Shown: piece after piece, positions 49,849-57,361 of the stretch
Layout of the letters: the number at the start of each line of letters is the position of its first letter
Numbering within the stretch: the first letter of the stretch is position 1
From: Haloarcula litorea
GTDB lineage: Archaea > Halobacteriota > Halobacteria > Halobacteriales > Haloarculaceae
DNA: 64,000 bases
Assembly (NCBI RefSeq): GCF_029338195.1
Contig: NZ_CP119779.1
Location: 1,922,001-1,986,000, forward strand
Direction: 5' to 3'
Notes under the pieces: model-generated
What the model saw: only the letters and a program-made list of their open reading frames with translations
Databases searched by the model: none
Told to the model about the DNA's origin: nothing
Position numbers and translations under genes: made by a program

Positions 49849-50748
49849 ATGAGTGTCCAGCAAAAACTCCTCGAATCCCGGTACCGGGTCCGGAACGGCG
49901 TCGAGTACGCGAAGAAACACCCCGAGAACGCGCTCCTGCGGGGCGTCGCGGTCGCCGTCCTCGTGAGCGCCGCGATCTACTTCGTTATCCCGCTGTACTG
50001 GCTGTTCGTCGCGGCGTTCAAGCCGCCCAACACCATCGGGTTCCCGCCCGACATCGTCCCCTCGACGGTGTCGCTGACGAACTTCGAGACGATCCTGGCA
50101 CAGACGCAGTTCGTCGGCCAGTACCTCGTCAACAGCGTCATCGTCGCTGGCGGCTCGGCGGTCCTGGTGCTCGCGATCGCGACGCCGGCGGGCTACGCCT
50201 TCTCCCGGTACGACATCAGGTACAAGAACTACCTGATGATCGCCATCCTGTTCGTCCAGATGATCCCGTTCCTGGCGATGATCATCCCGCTGTACCGCAT
50301 CTTCTCGATCGTCGGCCTGCTGGACACGCTGTTGGTCATCGTCATCGTCGCCTCGGCCAACACCATCCCCGTCGGGACGTGGCTCATCAAGGGGTACTTC
50401 GATACCGTTCCCGAGGGGCTGGAGGAGGCCGCCCGCGTCGGCGGTGCCTCGCGGTTCCAGGCGTTCCGGGTCATCATCCCGCTGGCCAAGCCGGCCCTGG
50501 GCGCGGTCACCATCTACGCGTTCGTCGGCGCGTGGAACCAGTTCGTCATCCCGCTGACGTTCACCAACAGCGAGGCCAAGTGGGTGTACCCGGTCGCGCT
50601 CTACCGGTTCATCTCCCGACAGGGGGTCGTCAACTGGGGACTGTTGGGGGCGGCCAGCCTCATCGCGATGCTGCCGATCCTCGTGTTGTTCGTGACGTTC
50701 CAGAAGCAGTTCGTCGCCGGGCTCACCGGCGCGGAGTACAAAGGGTGA
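49849..50748 (+). CDS. ABC transporter permease 2 of the glycan locus
   Basis: A 299-residue MalG/UgpE-type permease. Six helices are visible, the first GVAVAVLVSAAIYFVIPLYW. The coupling helix is LEEAARVGGASRFQAFRVII. The final loop includes WVYPVALYRFISRQ. ATG 49849 is 3 bp after the previous stop and 4 bp separate its stop from the ATPase gene. The duplicated AARVGGASR coupling motif in both permeases fits one ATPase dimer binding to each. Confidence 0.92.
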   Translation: MSVQQKLLESRYRVRNGVEYAKKHPENALLRGVAVAVLVSAAIYFVIPLYWLFVAAFKPPNTIGFPPDIVPSTVSLTNFETILAQTQFVGQYLVNSVIVAGGSAVLVLAIATPAGYAFSRYDIRYKNYLMIAILFVQMIPFLAMIIPLYRIFSIVGLLDTLLVIVIVASANTIPVGTWLIKGYFDTVPEGLEEAARVGGASRFQAFRVIIPLAKPALGAVTIYAFVGAWNQFVIPLTFTNSEAKWVYPVALYRFISRQGVVNWGLLGAASLIAMLPILVLFVTFQKQFVAGLTGAEYKG

Positions 50749-50752
50749 TCCT

Positions 50753-51898
50753 ATGAGTACGATCAGACTCGACAACGTGACCAAGGAGTTCAGTGACGTA
50801 ACGGCCGTCGACGACGTCGACTTCGAGATCGAGGACAGCGAACTGCTGGTCCTCGTCGGGCCCAGCGGCTGCGGGAAGACCACGCTGTTGCGGACCATCA
50901 CCGGGCTGGAGACCCCCACCGAGGGCGAGGTCTACATCGACGACAACCGCGTGACCGACATCCCGGCCCGCAAGCGGGACGTGGCGCTCGTCTTCCAGAA
51001 CTTCGCGCTGTTCCCGCATATGAGCGTCTTCGAGAACATCTCGTTCAACCTCCGGATGCAGGGCGACCTCGACGGCGAGGAGATCGAGGCCCGCGTCGAG
51101 GACATCGCGGAGATGCTCGACATCGGCGAGCTGCTGGAGCGGGACATCAGCGAGCTCTCGGGCGGGCAGAAACAGCGCGTCTCGCTGGGCCGGGCCATCG
51201 TCACCAACCCCGCAGCCTTCATGCTCGACGAGCCGCTTGCGAACCTCGACGCCAACCTCCGGGACCAGATGGAGACGGAGATCGTCCGGCTCCAGAAGCG
51301 GCTGGGGATCACCACCGTCCACGTCACCCACAACCAGAGCGAGGCGATGACGATGGGCGACCGCATCGCGGTGATGAACGACGGCGAGATCCAGCAGCTG
51401 GGCACCCCGGAGACGGTGTTCTACGAGCCGGCGAACCTCTTCGTCGCCCGGTTCATCGGCAGCCCGACGATGAACCTCGTCGACGCCACCGTCGAGAGCG
51501 ACGTGGTCCGCGTCGGCGGGTTCGGCGACGCCAGCCTCGCCGTGCCGGTCGACACCGACGCTGTCGGCGAGCGGGACGTCGTCCTCGGGGCGCGCCCGGA
51601 ACACGTCGAGGTCAGGCAGGACGATCCCGGGGGGAGCGAGTGGCTGTCGATGGAGGTGGCCTTCGAGGAGTTCCACGGGGCGAACCGCTACCTGTTCTTC
51701 GAACCGCCCGGCGTCGAGGAGTTCGTCGCACAGGTCGACTCCAGCGAGGACTTCGGCACCGGCGACCGGGTCAGCGTCCGGCTCGTCCCCGACCAGGTCC
51801 ACCTCTTCGATCCGGCGTCCGGCGAGCGCGTCAACGAGGCGACGATCGAGGGGCCGAGCACGCCAGTCCCGGAGTCGCACAAGGGCGACGATGACTGA
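50753..51898 (+). CDS. ABC transporter ATP-binding protein of the glycan locus
   Basis: A 381-residue MalK/MsmX-type ATPase. Walker A is VGPSGCGKTTLLR, Q-loop VFQNFALFPHMSV, signature LSGGQKQRVSLGRAI, Walker B AFMLDEPLANLDA and H-loop VTHNQSEAM. The C-terminal TOBE domain extends from about residue 235. ATG 50753 was used. Its last 8 nt overlap the toroid-glycosidase gene. It energises the importer made by the two preceding permeases. Confidence 0.92.
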   Translation: MSTIRLDNVTKEFSDVTAVDDVDFEIEDSELLVLVGPSGCGKTTLLRTITGLETPTEGEVYIDDNRVTDIPARKRDVALVFQNFALFPHMSVFENISFNLRMQGDLDGEEIEARVEDIAEMLDIGELLERDISELSGGQKQRVSLGRAIVTNPAAFMLDEPLANLDANLRDQMETEIVRLQKRLGITTVHVTHNQSEAMTMGDRIAVMNDGEIQQLGTPETVFYEPANLFVARFIGSPTMNLVDATVESDVVRVGGFGDASLAVPVDTDAVGERDVVLGARPEHVEVRQDDPGGSEWLSMEVAFEEFHGANRYLFFEPPGVEEFVAQVDSSEDFGTGDRVSVRLVPDQVHLFDPASGERVNEATIEGPSTPVPESHKGDDD

Positions 51899-53894
51899 GG
51901 AGGTGCTCGTCGACGGCCACACGTTCCTCGTCACCGACGAGGCGTTCGCGCTCGACGGGACCGGCGGCCTGTTCCACCGGGACACGCGCTACCTCTCGGA
52001 CCTGTCTGTCTCCGTCGAGGGAACCGACCTCGCACCGGTGGGCAGCACCCTCCAGTCGCCGTGGCGACGGCGGGTGACGTACGCCGACGCCGCCTCGACG
52101 GTGAACAAGATCGACGAGTCCGAGGAACAGAAACACACGACGCTGGCGCTGACGCGGGACCAGGTCGTCGCCGAGGGCCTCGGCCTCGTCGAGCGCGTAC
52201 ACGTCACCAACCACGCGCGGTCGGCGACGACGGTCCAGCTGTCGGTCGACGTCGACGCCGACTTCGAGAACCTCTTCGAGGTGCGGGACCTCTCGACGGG
52301 GATCGACCGCGAGATCGAACGCTCCGCGGGGGACGACCGGATCGGGTGGCGCTACGACCCGGCGGACGCGGGCGGCGCGGCGACGACCGTGTGGTTCGAC
52401 CGCGCGCCGGAGACGCTGACCTCCCGGGGCGCGACCTGCCGGCTCCCGCTGGCCTCGCAGGCGTCCGAGACGGTGACCGTGGCGGCGCTCCCCGGCGGGA
52501 CCGACGGCCCGGTCGAGGCGTCGCTGTTCGACCGCGCGGTCGAGGCGGCCGGCGGTCCCGAACTCGGCGTCGACGCCGCCGCCCTCGCGGGGAGCCGCTA
52601 CGGGACGCTGTTCGAGCGCGCCGTGGCGGACCTGCGGGCGCTGGTGACGGCCACCGACCACGGCCCGGTGCCGCTGGCCGGGGTCCCGTGGTTCGCGACC
52701 GTGTTCGGCCGCGACGCGCTGCTGACGGCGTACAACGCCGTCCCGGTCGCGCCGACGCTGGCGGCCGGGACGCTCCGATACCTCGCCGCCCACCAGGGGA
52801 CCGGCGAGGACCCCTACCGCGAGGAGGCACCGGGCAAGATCTTCCACGAGATCCGACAGGGCGAACTCGCCGAGCGGGGGGAGATCCCGCATACGCCGTA
52901 CTACGGCACCGTCGACGCGACGCCGCTGTGGCTGGTCGTCCTCGACGAGACGCGGCGCTGGACCGGGGACGAGTCGCTCGTCGACGACCTCTGGGCGGCC
53001 GCCCAGCGCGCCGTCGACTGGCTCGACCGCGCGACCGACCGGGGCCGGGAGGACCCCTTCCTCTACTACCGCGAGGCCGACAGCGCCGGGCTGGTCCACA
53101 AGGCCTGGCGGGACACGGAACGCAGCGTCCAGTTCGCCGACGGGCGGCCGGCCGACGCGCCGCTGGCCAGCGCCGAGGTGCAGGGGTACGTCTACGACGC
53201 CTACCGGCGGACCGCGGCGATGGCTCGCGAGCGCGACCAGTACGCCGACGCCCGCGAGTACGAGCGCCGCGCCGAGCGCCTCGCCGAGCGGTTCGACGCC
53301 GAGTTCTGGCTCCCGGAACGGGAGTACTACGGGACGGCCCTGACCGGCGACGGGCGGGTGGTCGACTCGACGACCTCCAACGTCGGCCACTGCCTCTGGT
53401 CGGGGCTCGTCCCCGACGAGCGGGCGGGGGCGGTCGTCGACACGCTGCTGGACGACGGGCTGAACTCCGGCTGGGGCGTGCGGACGATGAGCAGCGAGGA
53501 CGCGGGCTACAGCCCCGTCTCCTACCACGTGGGGAGCGTCTGGCCCCACGACAACGCCCTCGTCGCGCTGGGGACCGCCGACTACGGCTTCCACGAGGCG
53601 GCCGAGCGCGTCGCGACCGGCGTACTCGAGGCCTGCCGGAACCTCGACCGGCAGCGGGTCCCGGAGCTGTACTGCGGGTTCGCCGACGAGACGCCGTACC
53701 CGTACCCCTCCGCCTGCGAGCCGCAGGCGTGGGGCGCGTCGACCCCGGTCGCGCTCCTGCGCGCCCTGTTCGGGCTCGACCCCGACGAGGGGGTCACGAG
53801 GACCCCGTCGTCGCTCGACGTCGAGCGCGACGCCGTCGCCGCCCTCGTCGACGGGGCCGACGCGACCGTCGCCGCCGGCGGTGACGCGCCGTGA
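51891..53894 (+). CDS. Glycogen-debranching-type alpha/alpha-toroid glycosidase
   Basis: A 667-residue protein with an N-terminal beta-sandwich (glycogen debranching enzyme N-terminal domain; VDGHTFLVTDEAFALDGTGG, FHRDTRYLSDL) and a C-terminal (alpha/alpha)6 toroid. The toroid has GVPWFATVFGRDALLTAYNA, EAPGKIFHEIRQGELAE, TPYYGTVDATPLWLVVLDE and GWGVRTMSSEDAGY. Annotated relatives are called amylo-alpha-1,6-glucosidase. Here it is fused by overlaps of 8 nt and 4 nt to an ABC ATPase and a sulfatase, far from glycogen genes, so a role on the imported glycan is more likely. No signal peptide. Confidence 0.82.
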   Translation: MTEEVLVDGHTFLVTDEAFALDGTGGLFHRDTRYLSDLSVSVEGTDLAPVGSTLQSPWRRRVTYADAASTVNKIDESEEQKHTTLALTRDQVVAEGLGLVERVHVTNHARSATTVQLSVDVDADFENLFEVRDLSTGIDREIERSAGDDRIGWRYDPADAGGAATTVWFDRAPETLTSRGATCRLPLASQASETVTVAALPGGTDGPVEASLFDRAVEAAGGPELGVDAAALAGSRYGTLFERAVADLRALVTATDHGPVPLAGVPWFATVFGRDALLTAYNAVPVAPTLAAGTLRYLAAHQGTGEDPYREEAPGKIFHEIRQGELAERGEIPHTPYYGTVDATPLWLVVLDETRRWTGDESLVDDLWAAAQRAVDWLDRATDRGREDPFLYYREADSAGLVHKAWRDTERSVQFADGRPADAPLASAEVQGYVYDAYRRTAAMARERDQYADAREYERRAERLAERFDAEFWLPEREYYGTALTGDGRVVDSTTSNVGHCLWSGLVPDERAGAVVDTLLDDGLNSGWGVRTMSSEDAGYSPVSYHVGSVWPHDNALVALGTADYGFHEAAERVATGVLEACRNLDRQRVPELYCGFADETPYPYPSACEPQAWGASTPVALLRALFGLDPDEGVTRTPSSLDVERDAVAALVDGADATVAAGGDAP

Positions 53895-55420
53895 GGGTCC
53901 TCCTCGTCGACGTGGATTCGCTGCGGCCGGACCACCTCGGCTGCTACGGCTACGACCGCCCGACCTCGCCGACCGTCGACGCGCTGGCGGCCGACGGCGT
54001 CCGGTTCACGCGGGCGTACGCCTCCGACACGCCCTGTCTCCCGAGCCGGACGGCGCTGGCCGCGGGCCGGTTCGGCGCGCGGACCGGGGTCGTCACCCAC
54101 TTCGGCGAGGGCCAGTGGTACGACCACGGCGCGAGCGGCCACGAGGCCGACGCGGACGCGCCGCTGGCGTTCCGACACCTCTCGCGCCACGGCGTGCGGA
54201 CCGCGACGGTCAGCAGCTTCGGCAGCCACCACGCGGCGTACCACTTCAGCGGCTCGTTCACGGACGCGATCCAGCCCACGCCCCGGAAGGACACCGAGAC
54301 GGCCGCCGACGTGACCCGCGAGGCGACCGCCTGGCTCGACCGCCACGCGGCCGACGACGACTGGCTGTTGCACGTCCAGTACTGGGGCGTCCACCACCCG
54401 TACCACGACGTGACCGACGACGTCGAGACGCTCCGGGACGACGACTGGACCCCCGACTGGCCAGACGGCGAGGCCCTCGCCGCCCAGCGGGGGACGACCG
54501 GGCCCCGGACCGCCGACCTCTGGCCGACGCCCGACGCCGTCGGCGAGCCGGACTACGAGGCCCAGTACGCCGACTGGCCGATGCCGGACCGCTTCGAGAC
54601 GCCCGAGGACGTCGCCCACCTCGTCGACGGCTACGACGCCAGCGTCCGTCGGATCGATCGCCACGTCGATCGACTGCTGACGGCGCTCGACGACGCCGGC
54701 GTCCGCGAGGAGGTCACCGTCGTCGTCACCGCCGACCACGGCGAGGCGCTGGGCGAACACGGCCTCTACGCCGAACACGGCCTCGCGCACCCGCCCACGC
54801 AGCGGGTCCCGCTCGTCGTCGCCGGGCCGGCCGTCGACGATCCCGACCGCGCCGTCGACGCGCAGGTCTACCAGTTCGACCTGACGGCGACGCTCTGTGA
54901 CCTCTTCGACGCCCCCGTCCCGGACGGCTGGGACGCCGCGCCGCTGACCGACGCCCTCCGCGGCCGGTCGTTCGACGGCCGTGACGCGCTGGTCTGTGGC
55001 CACGGCATCTTCACGTTCAGCCGCGCGGTCTACGAGGACGAGTGGGCGTACATCCGGATCCTCCACCCCGGCGTGTTCTCGCACCCGGCGCTGTTCAACG
55101 CGCCCGACGCCGAGGGGCCGGCCGCCGGCCTCGAACTGCTCCACGACCGCGAGGCGGACCCGCACATGACGGAGAACGTCGTCGCCGACCACCCTGACGT
55201 CGCCGATCGGTTGCGCCGCCGGCTGGCCGACTGGCGGGACGAGATGCTCGCCACCGCCGACGCCGGCGGCACCGACCCGCTCGCGCGGATGGCCGTCGAC
55301 TCCGGCCCCTTCTACTACGTCGACCCCGAAGAACTGGCGGCGTACTACCGTGAGACCGACCGCAGCGACCGACAGGTCCGGGCCGTCGAGCGGGCGCGGT
55401 CGTTCCCGACGGACCGATGA
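53891..55420 (+). CDS. Sulfatase (type I, formylglycine-dependent), no. 3
   Basis: A 509-residue sulfatase, more divergent than the other two. It has LLVDVDSLRPDHLGCYGYDR with two metal-binding Asp, the formylglycine motif CLPSR at residues 49-53 (CLPSRTALAAGR) and TADHGEALGEHG as the second metal site. The C-terminal region mentions HPALFNAPDA and a long helical tail. The start is GTG 53891, which overlaps the preceding gene by 4 nt. No signal peptide. It ends the import/degradation operon, 85 bp before the FGE gene. Substrate unknown. Confidence 0.9.
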   Translation: MRVLLVDVDSLRPDHLGCYGYDRPTSPTVDALAADGVRFTRAYASDTPCLPSRTALAAGRFGARTGVVTHFGEGQWYDHGASGHEADADAPLAFRHLSRHGVRTATVSSFGSHHAAYHFSGSFTDAIQPTPRKDTETAADVTREATAWLDRHAADDDWLLHVQYWGVHHPYHDVTDDVETLRDDDWTPDWPDGEALAAQRGTTGPRTADLWPTPDAVGEPDYEAQYADWPMPDRFETPEDVAHLVDGYDASVRRIDRHVDRLLTALDDAGVREEVTVVVTADHGEALGEHGLYAEHGLAHPPTQRVPLVVAGPAVDDPDRAVDAQVYQFDLTATLCDLFDAPVPDGWDAAPLTDALRGRSFDGRDALVCGHGIFTFSRAVYEDEWAYIRILHPGVFSHPALFNAPDAEGPAAGLELLHDREADPHMTENVVADHPDVADRLRRRLADWRDEMLATADAGGTDPLARMAVDSGPFYYVDPEELAAYYRETDRSDRQVRAVERARSFPTDR

Positions 55421-55505
55421 GACGGGCGTCCCGTCGCGCGGGCGACCAGGCGGGGTCCCCCGCTGCGGCGAAACGACTTCGTGTGTCCCGCGGTGACACC
55501 CGACT

Positions 55506-56516
55506 ATGACCGACGAGGACCCGGCCTGCTGTGGGCCCGACCGCGGGTCCGACGAGCGCCCGGCCCGCGCGGGCGGCGACCGGCGAGGCACCGACGCCGC
55601 GCGACGGGCGACCGAACCGGCGGGCGGCGACGACGACCGGACCGAGGGGATGGTCCGCCTCGACGGCGGGACGTTCACGATGGGGACCGACTCCGACGAG
55701 GGCTTCCCCCAGGACGGTGAGGGGCCGACTCGCGAGGTCACGCTGTCGCCGTTCCACGTCGACCGCCACGCGGTGACCGTCGCGGAGTTCCTGACGTTCG
55801 TCCGCGAGACCGGCCACACCACCGACGCCGAGCGGTACGGCTGGTCGTTCGTCTTCGAGGACTTCGTGGCCGACGCCGACCGCGAGCACGTCCGCCAGCG
55901 CGTCGACGCCGCCCCCTGGTGGGTCGCCGTCGCGGACGCGACGTGGCTCCGGCCCGACGGCCCCAGTTCGAGCGTCCTGGACGACCGCGAGCGGTTGAAA
56001 CATCCCGTGACACACGTCTCGTGGCGCGACGCCCGCGCCTACGCCGAGTGGGCCGGCAAGCGACTCCCGACCGAGGCCGAGTGGGAGTACGCCGCCCGCG
56101 GGGGACTCGACGGGAAACGCTTCCCGTGGGGCGACGACCTGCGACCCGGCGGCGAGCACCGCTGCAACGTCTGGCAAGGGGAGTTCCCCGACCACGACAC
56201 GGCGGCGGACGGCTACCACGGCACGGCTCCCGTCGACGCCTACGAGCCCAACGGCCACGGCCTCTACAACGTCTCGGGCAACGTCTGGGAGTGGTGTGCC
56301 GACTGGTTCAGCCCGGACCACCACGCGACCGACGACTACAGCCACGTCGACCCCACCGGTCCCGCGGACGGCACCCAGCGCGTGATGCGCGGTGGCTCGT
56401 ACCTCTGTCACCGGTCGTGGTGCAACCGCTACCGCGTCGCCGCCCGCTCGAAGAACACGCCCGACAGCTCGACCGGCAACATCGGCTTCCGGTGTGTGGT
56501 CGACGCGGCGGACTGA
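55506..56516 (+). CDS. Formylglycine-generating enzyme (SUMF1/FGE family), sulfatase-activating
   Basis: A 336-residue enzyme that oxidises the Cys of CxPxR in sulfatases to C-alpha-formylglycine using oxygen and copper. The FGE fold begins GMVRLDGGTFTMGTDSDEG near residue 48, with VTHVSWRDARAYAEWAGKRL, TEAEWEYAARGG and NVSGNVWEWC. The two catalytic Cys are 301 and 306 (YLCHRSWCNRYRVAARS), the arrangement of true FGEs rather than of the many SUMF1-domain relatives that lack them. An N-terminal extension (CCGPDRGSD) contains a CxPxR-like motif. ATG 55506 was used. With three sulfatases in reach, maturation of all three is the obvious job. Confidence 0.93.
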   Translation: MTDEDPACCGPDRGSDERPARAGGDRRGTDAARRATEPAGGDDDRTEGMVRLDGGTFTMGTDSDEGFPQDGEGPTREVTLSPFHVDRHAVTVAEFLTFVRETGHTTDAERYGWSFVFEDFVADADREHVRQRVDAAPWWVAVADATWLRPDGPSSSVLDDRERLKHPVTHVSWRDARAYAEWAGKRLPTEAEWEYAARGGLDGKRFPWGDDLRPGGEHRCNVWQGEFPDHDTAADGYHGTAPVDAYEPNGHGLYNVSGNVWEWCADWFSPDHHATDDYSHVDPTGPADGTQRVMRGGSYLCHRSWCNRYRVAARSKNTPDSSTGNIGFRCVVDAAD

Positions 56517-56627
56517 CGCCGCCGTTCGGAACGGCGGGCGGAGGTGTGTGCGTTGTATTACTGTGTATTCGCCCCACCGGGCGCGCACACGTCGGACCGA
56601 CGGGCATTTGCTCCGCCCGACCGGAGG

Positions 56628-57080
56628 ATGGCTGTGTCGCCGATCGACGACAGTCCGGCCCCGTCACTGCTGCTGTACTTCGACGCCAGCGTCCACTACG
56701 GGGCCGACAACGCCAGTCCCACCTCGGCGGCCGTCGGCTACCACGTCGACGACGGGGCCGAGACCGTCGTCGAGGGGTCGGAGCGCGTCGACGCCTTCGT
56801 CTCCAGTGCCCACCTGGAGTTCCGGGCGCTGCTGGAGGCGGTCCGTGCCGTCGAGGGGCTCGGGACGCGCGTGGCCTCGCTGCACGTCCACGGCGACGCC
56901 GACGCAGTCGTCCGGGCCGTCGACCCCGAGGAGTCGGCCACCCCGTCGGACCGGATCACGCGCCGGCGCGTCGAGCGCATCCGCGACGCCGTCGCGGACG
57001 TGCCGGTCGTGACCTACCGGGCGGTCGGGCGAGGGGAGAACGAGCGCGCACACGCGCTGGCGCGAGCGGCCCACCGCTGA
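56628..57080 (+). CDS. rnhA: RNase HI-family protein
   Basis: A 150-residue RNase H-fold protein. Catalytic carboxylates appear as Asp in LYFDASVHYG, Glu in SSAHLEFRALLEAV and Asp in LHVHGDADAVV. The C-terminal motif is NERAHALARAA, whereas E. coli RNase HI has NERCDELARAA with its fourth Asp (134); here that position is His. ATG 56628 has GGAGG a few bases upstream; a longer frame to 56544 lacks conservation. It would degrade RNA in RNA-DNA hybrids. Position after the sulfatase locus seems incidental. Confidence 0.75.
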   Translation: MAVSPIDDSPAPSLLLYFDASVHYGADNASPTSAAVGYHVDDGAETVVEGSERVDAFVSSAHLEFRALLEAVRAVEGLGTRVASLHVHGDADAVVRAVDPEESATPSDRITRRRVERIRDAVADVPVVTYRAVGRGENERAHALARAAHR

Positions 57081-57083
57081 GGC

Positions 57084-57200
57084 TCAGTCGCGACAGCCCT
57101 CACACCTGACCGCGCCGGGGAGTGTCGGCCCGCCGCAGCGACGACAGCGGTCGGTGCCGGTCGAGCCGGTTCGCATCGCCCGTTTGATTCTCCCCAGCAT
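57084..57200 (-). CDS. 38-residue zinc-ribbon microprotein
   Basis: The ORF MLGRIKRAMRTGSTG leads into CRRCGG, then a spacer of about nine residues and CEGCRD at the C-terminus, a minimal one-zinc ribbon. The N-terminus is basic. On the minus strand a TATA-like GAAATAAG at about 57228-57236 sits 28 nt before ATG 57200, supporting a leaderless message. It ends 3 bp from the convergent RNase HI-like gene. Role unknown. Confidence 0.6.
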   Translation of the reverse strand: MLGRIKRAMRTGSTGTDRCRRCGGPTLPGAVRCEGCRD

Positions 57201-57361
57201 CGCTTGACACGTAGTACCACAGCGACTTATTTCTACCGGGTATCGAAAGTTCCACTGGGAATAAGAGAGCATACGTATCACTCTCACCGCGTATCTGTGA
57301 CAAACCGCACCAGCGGCCGGGCAACGGTAGCTTTTACTCGCCACCGTCGTCAGGCAGTGGT

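Noticed and set aside
47458-50919. Over 1100-codon minus-strand open frame opposite the second ABC importer
   Set aside because: The translation is Asp/Arg/Glu-rich and repetitive without any domain pattern, and the opposite strand encodes unmistakable lipoprotein and permease genes.
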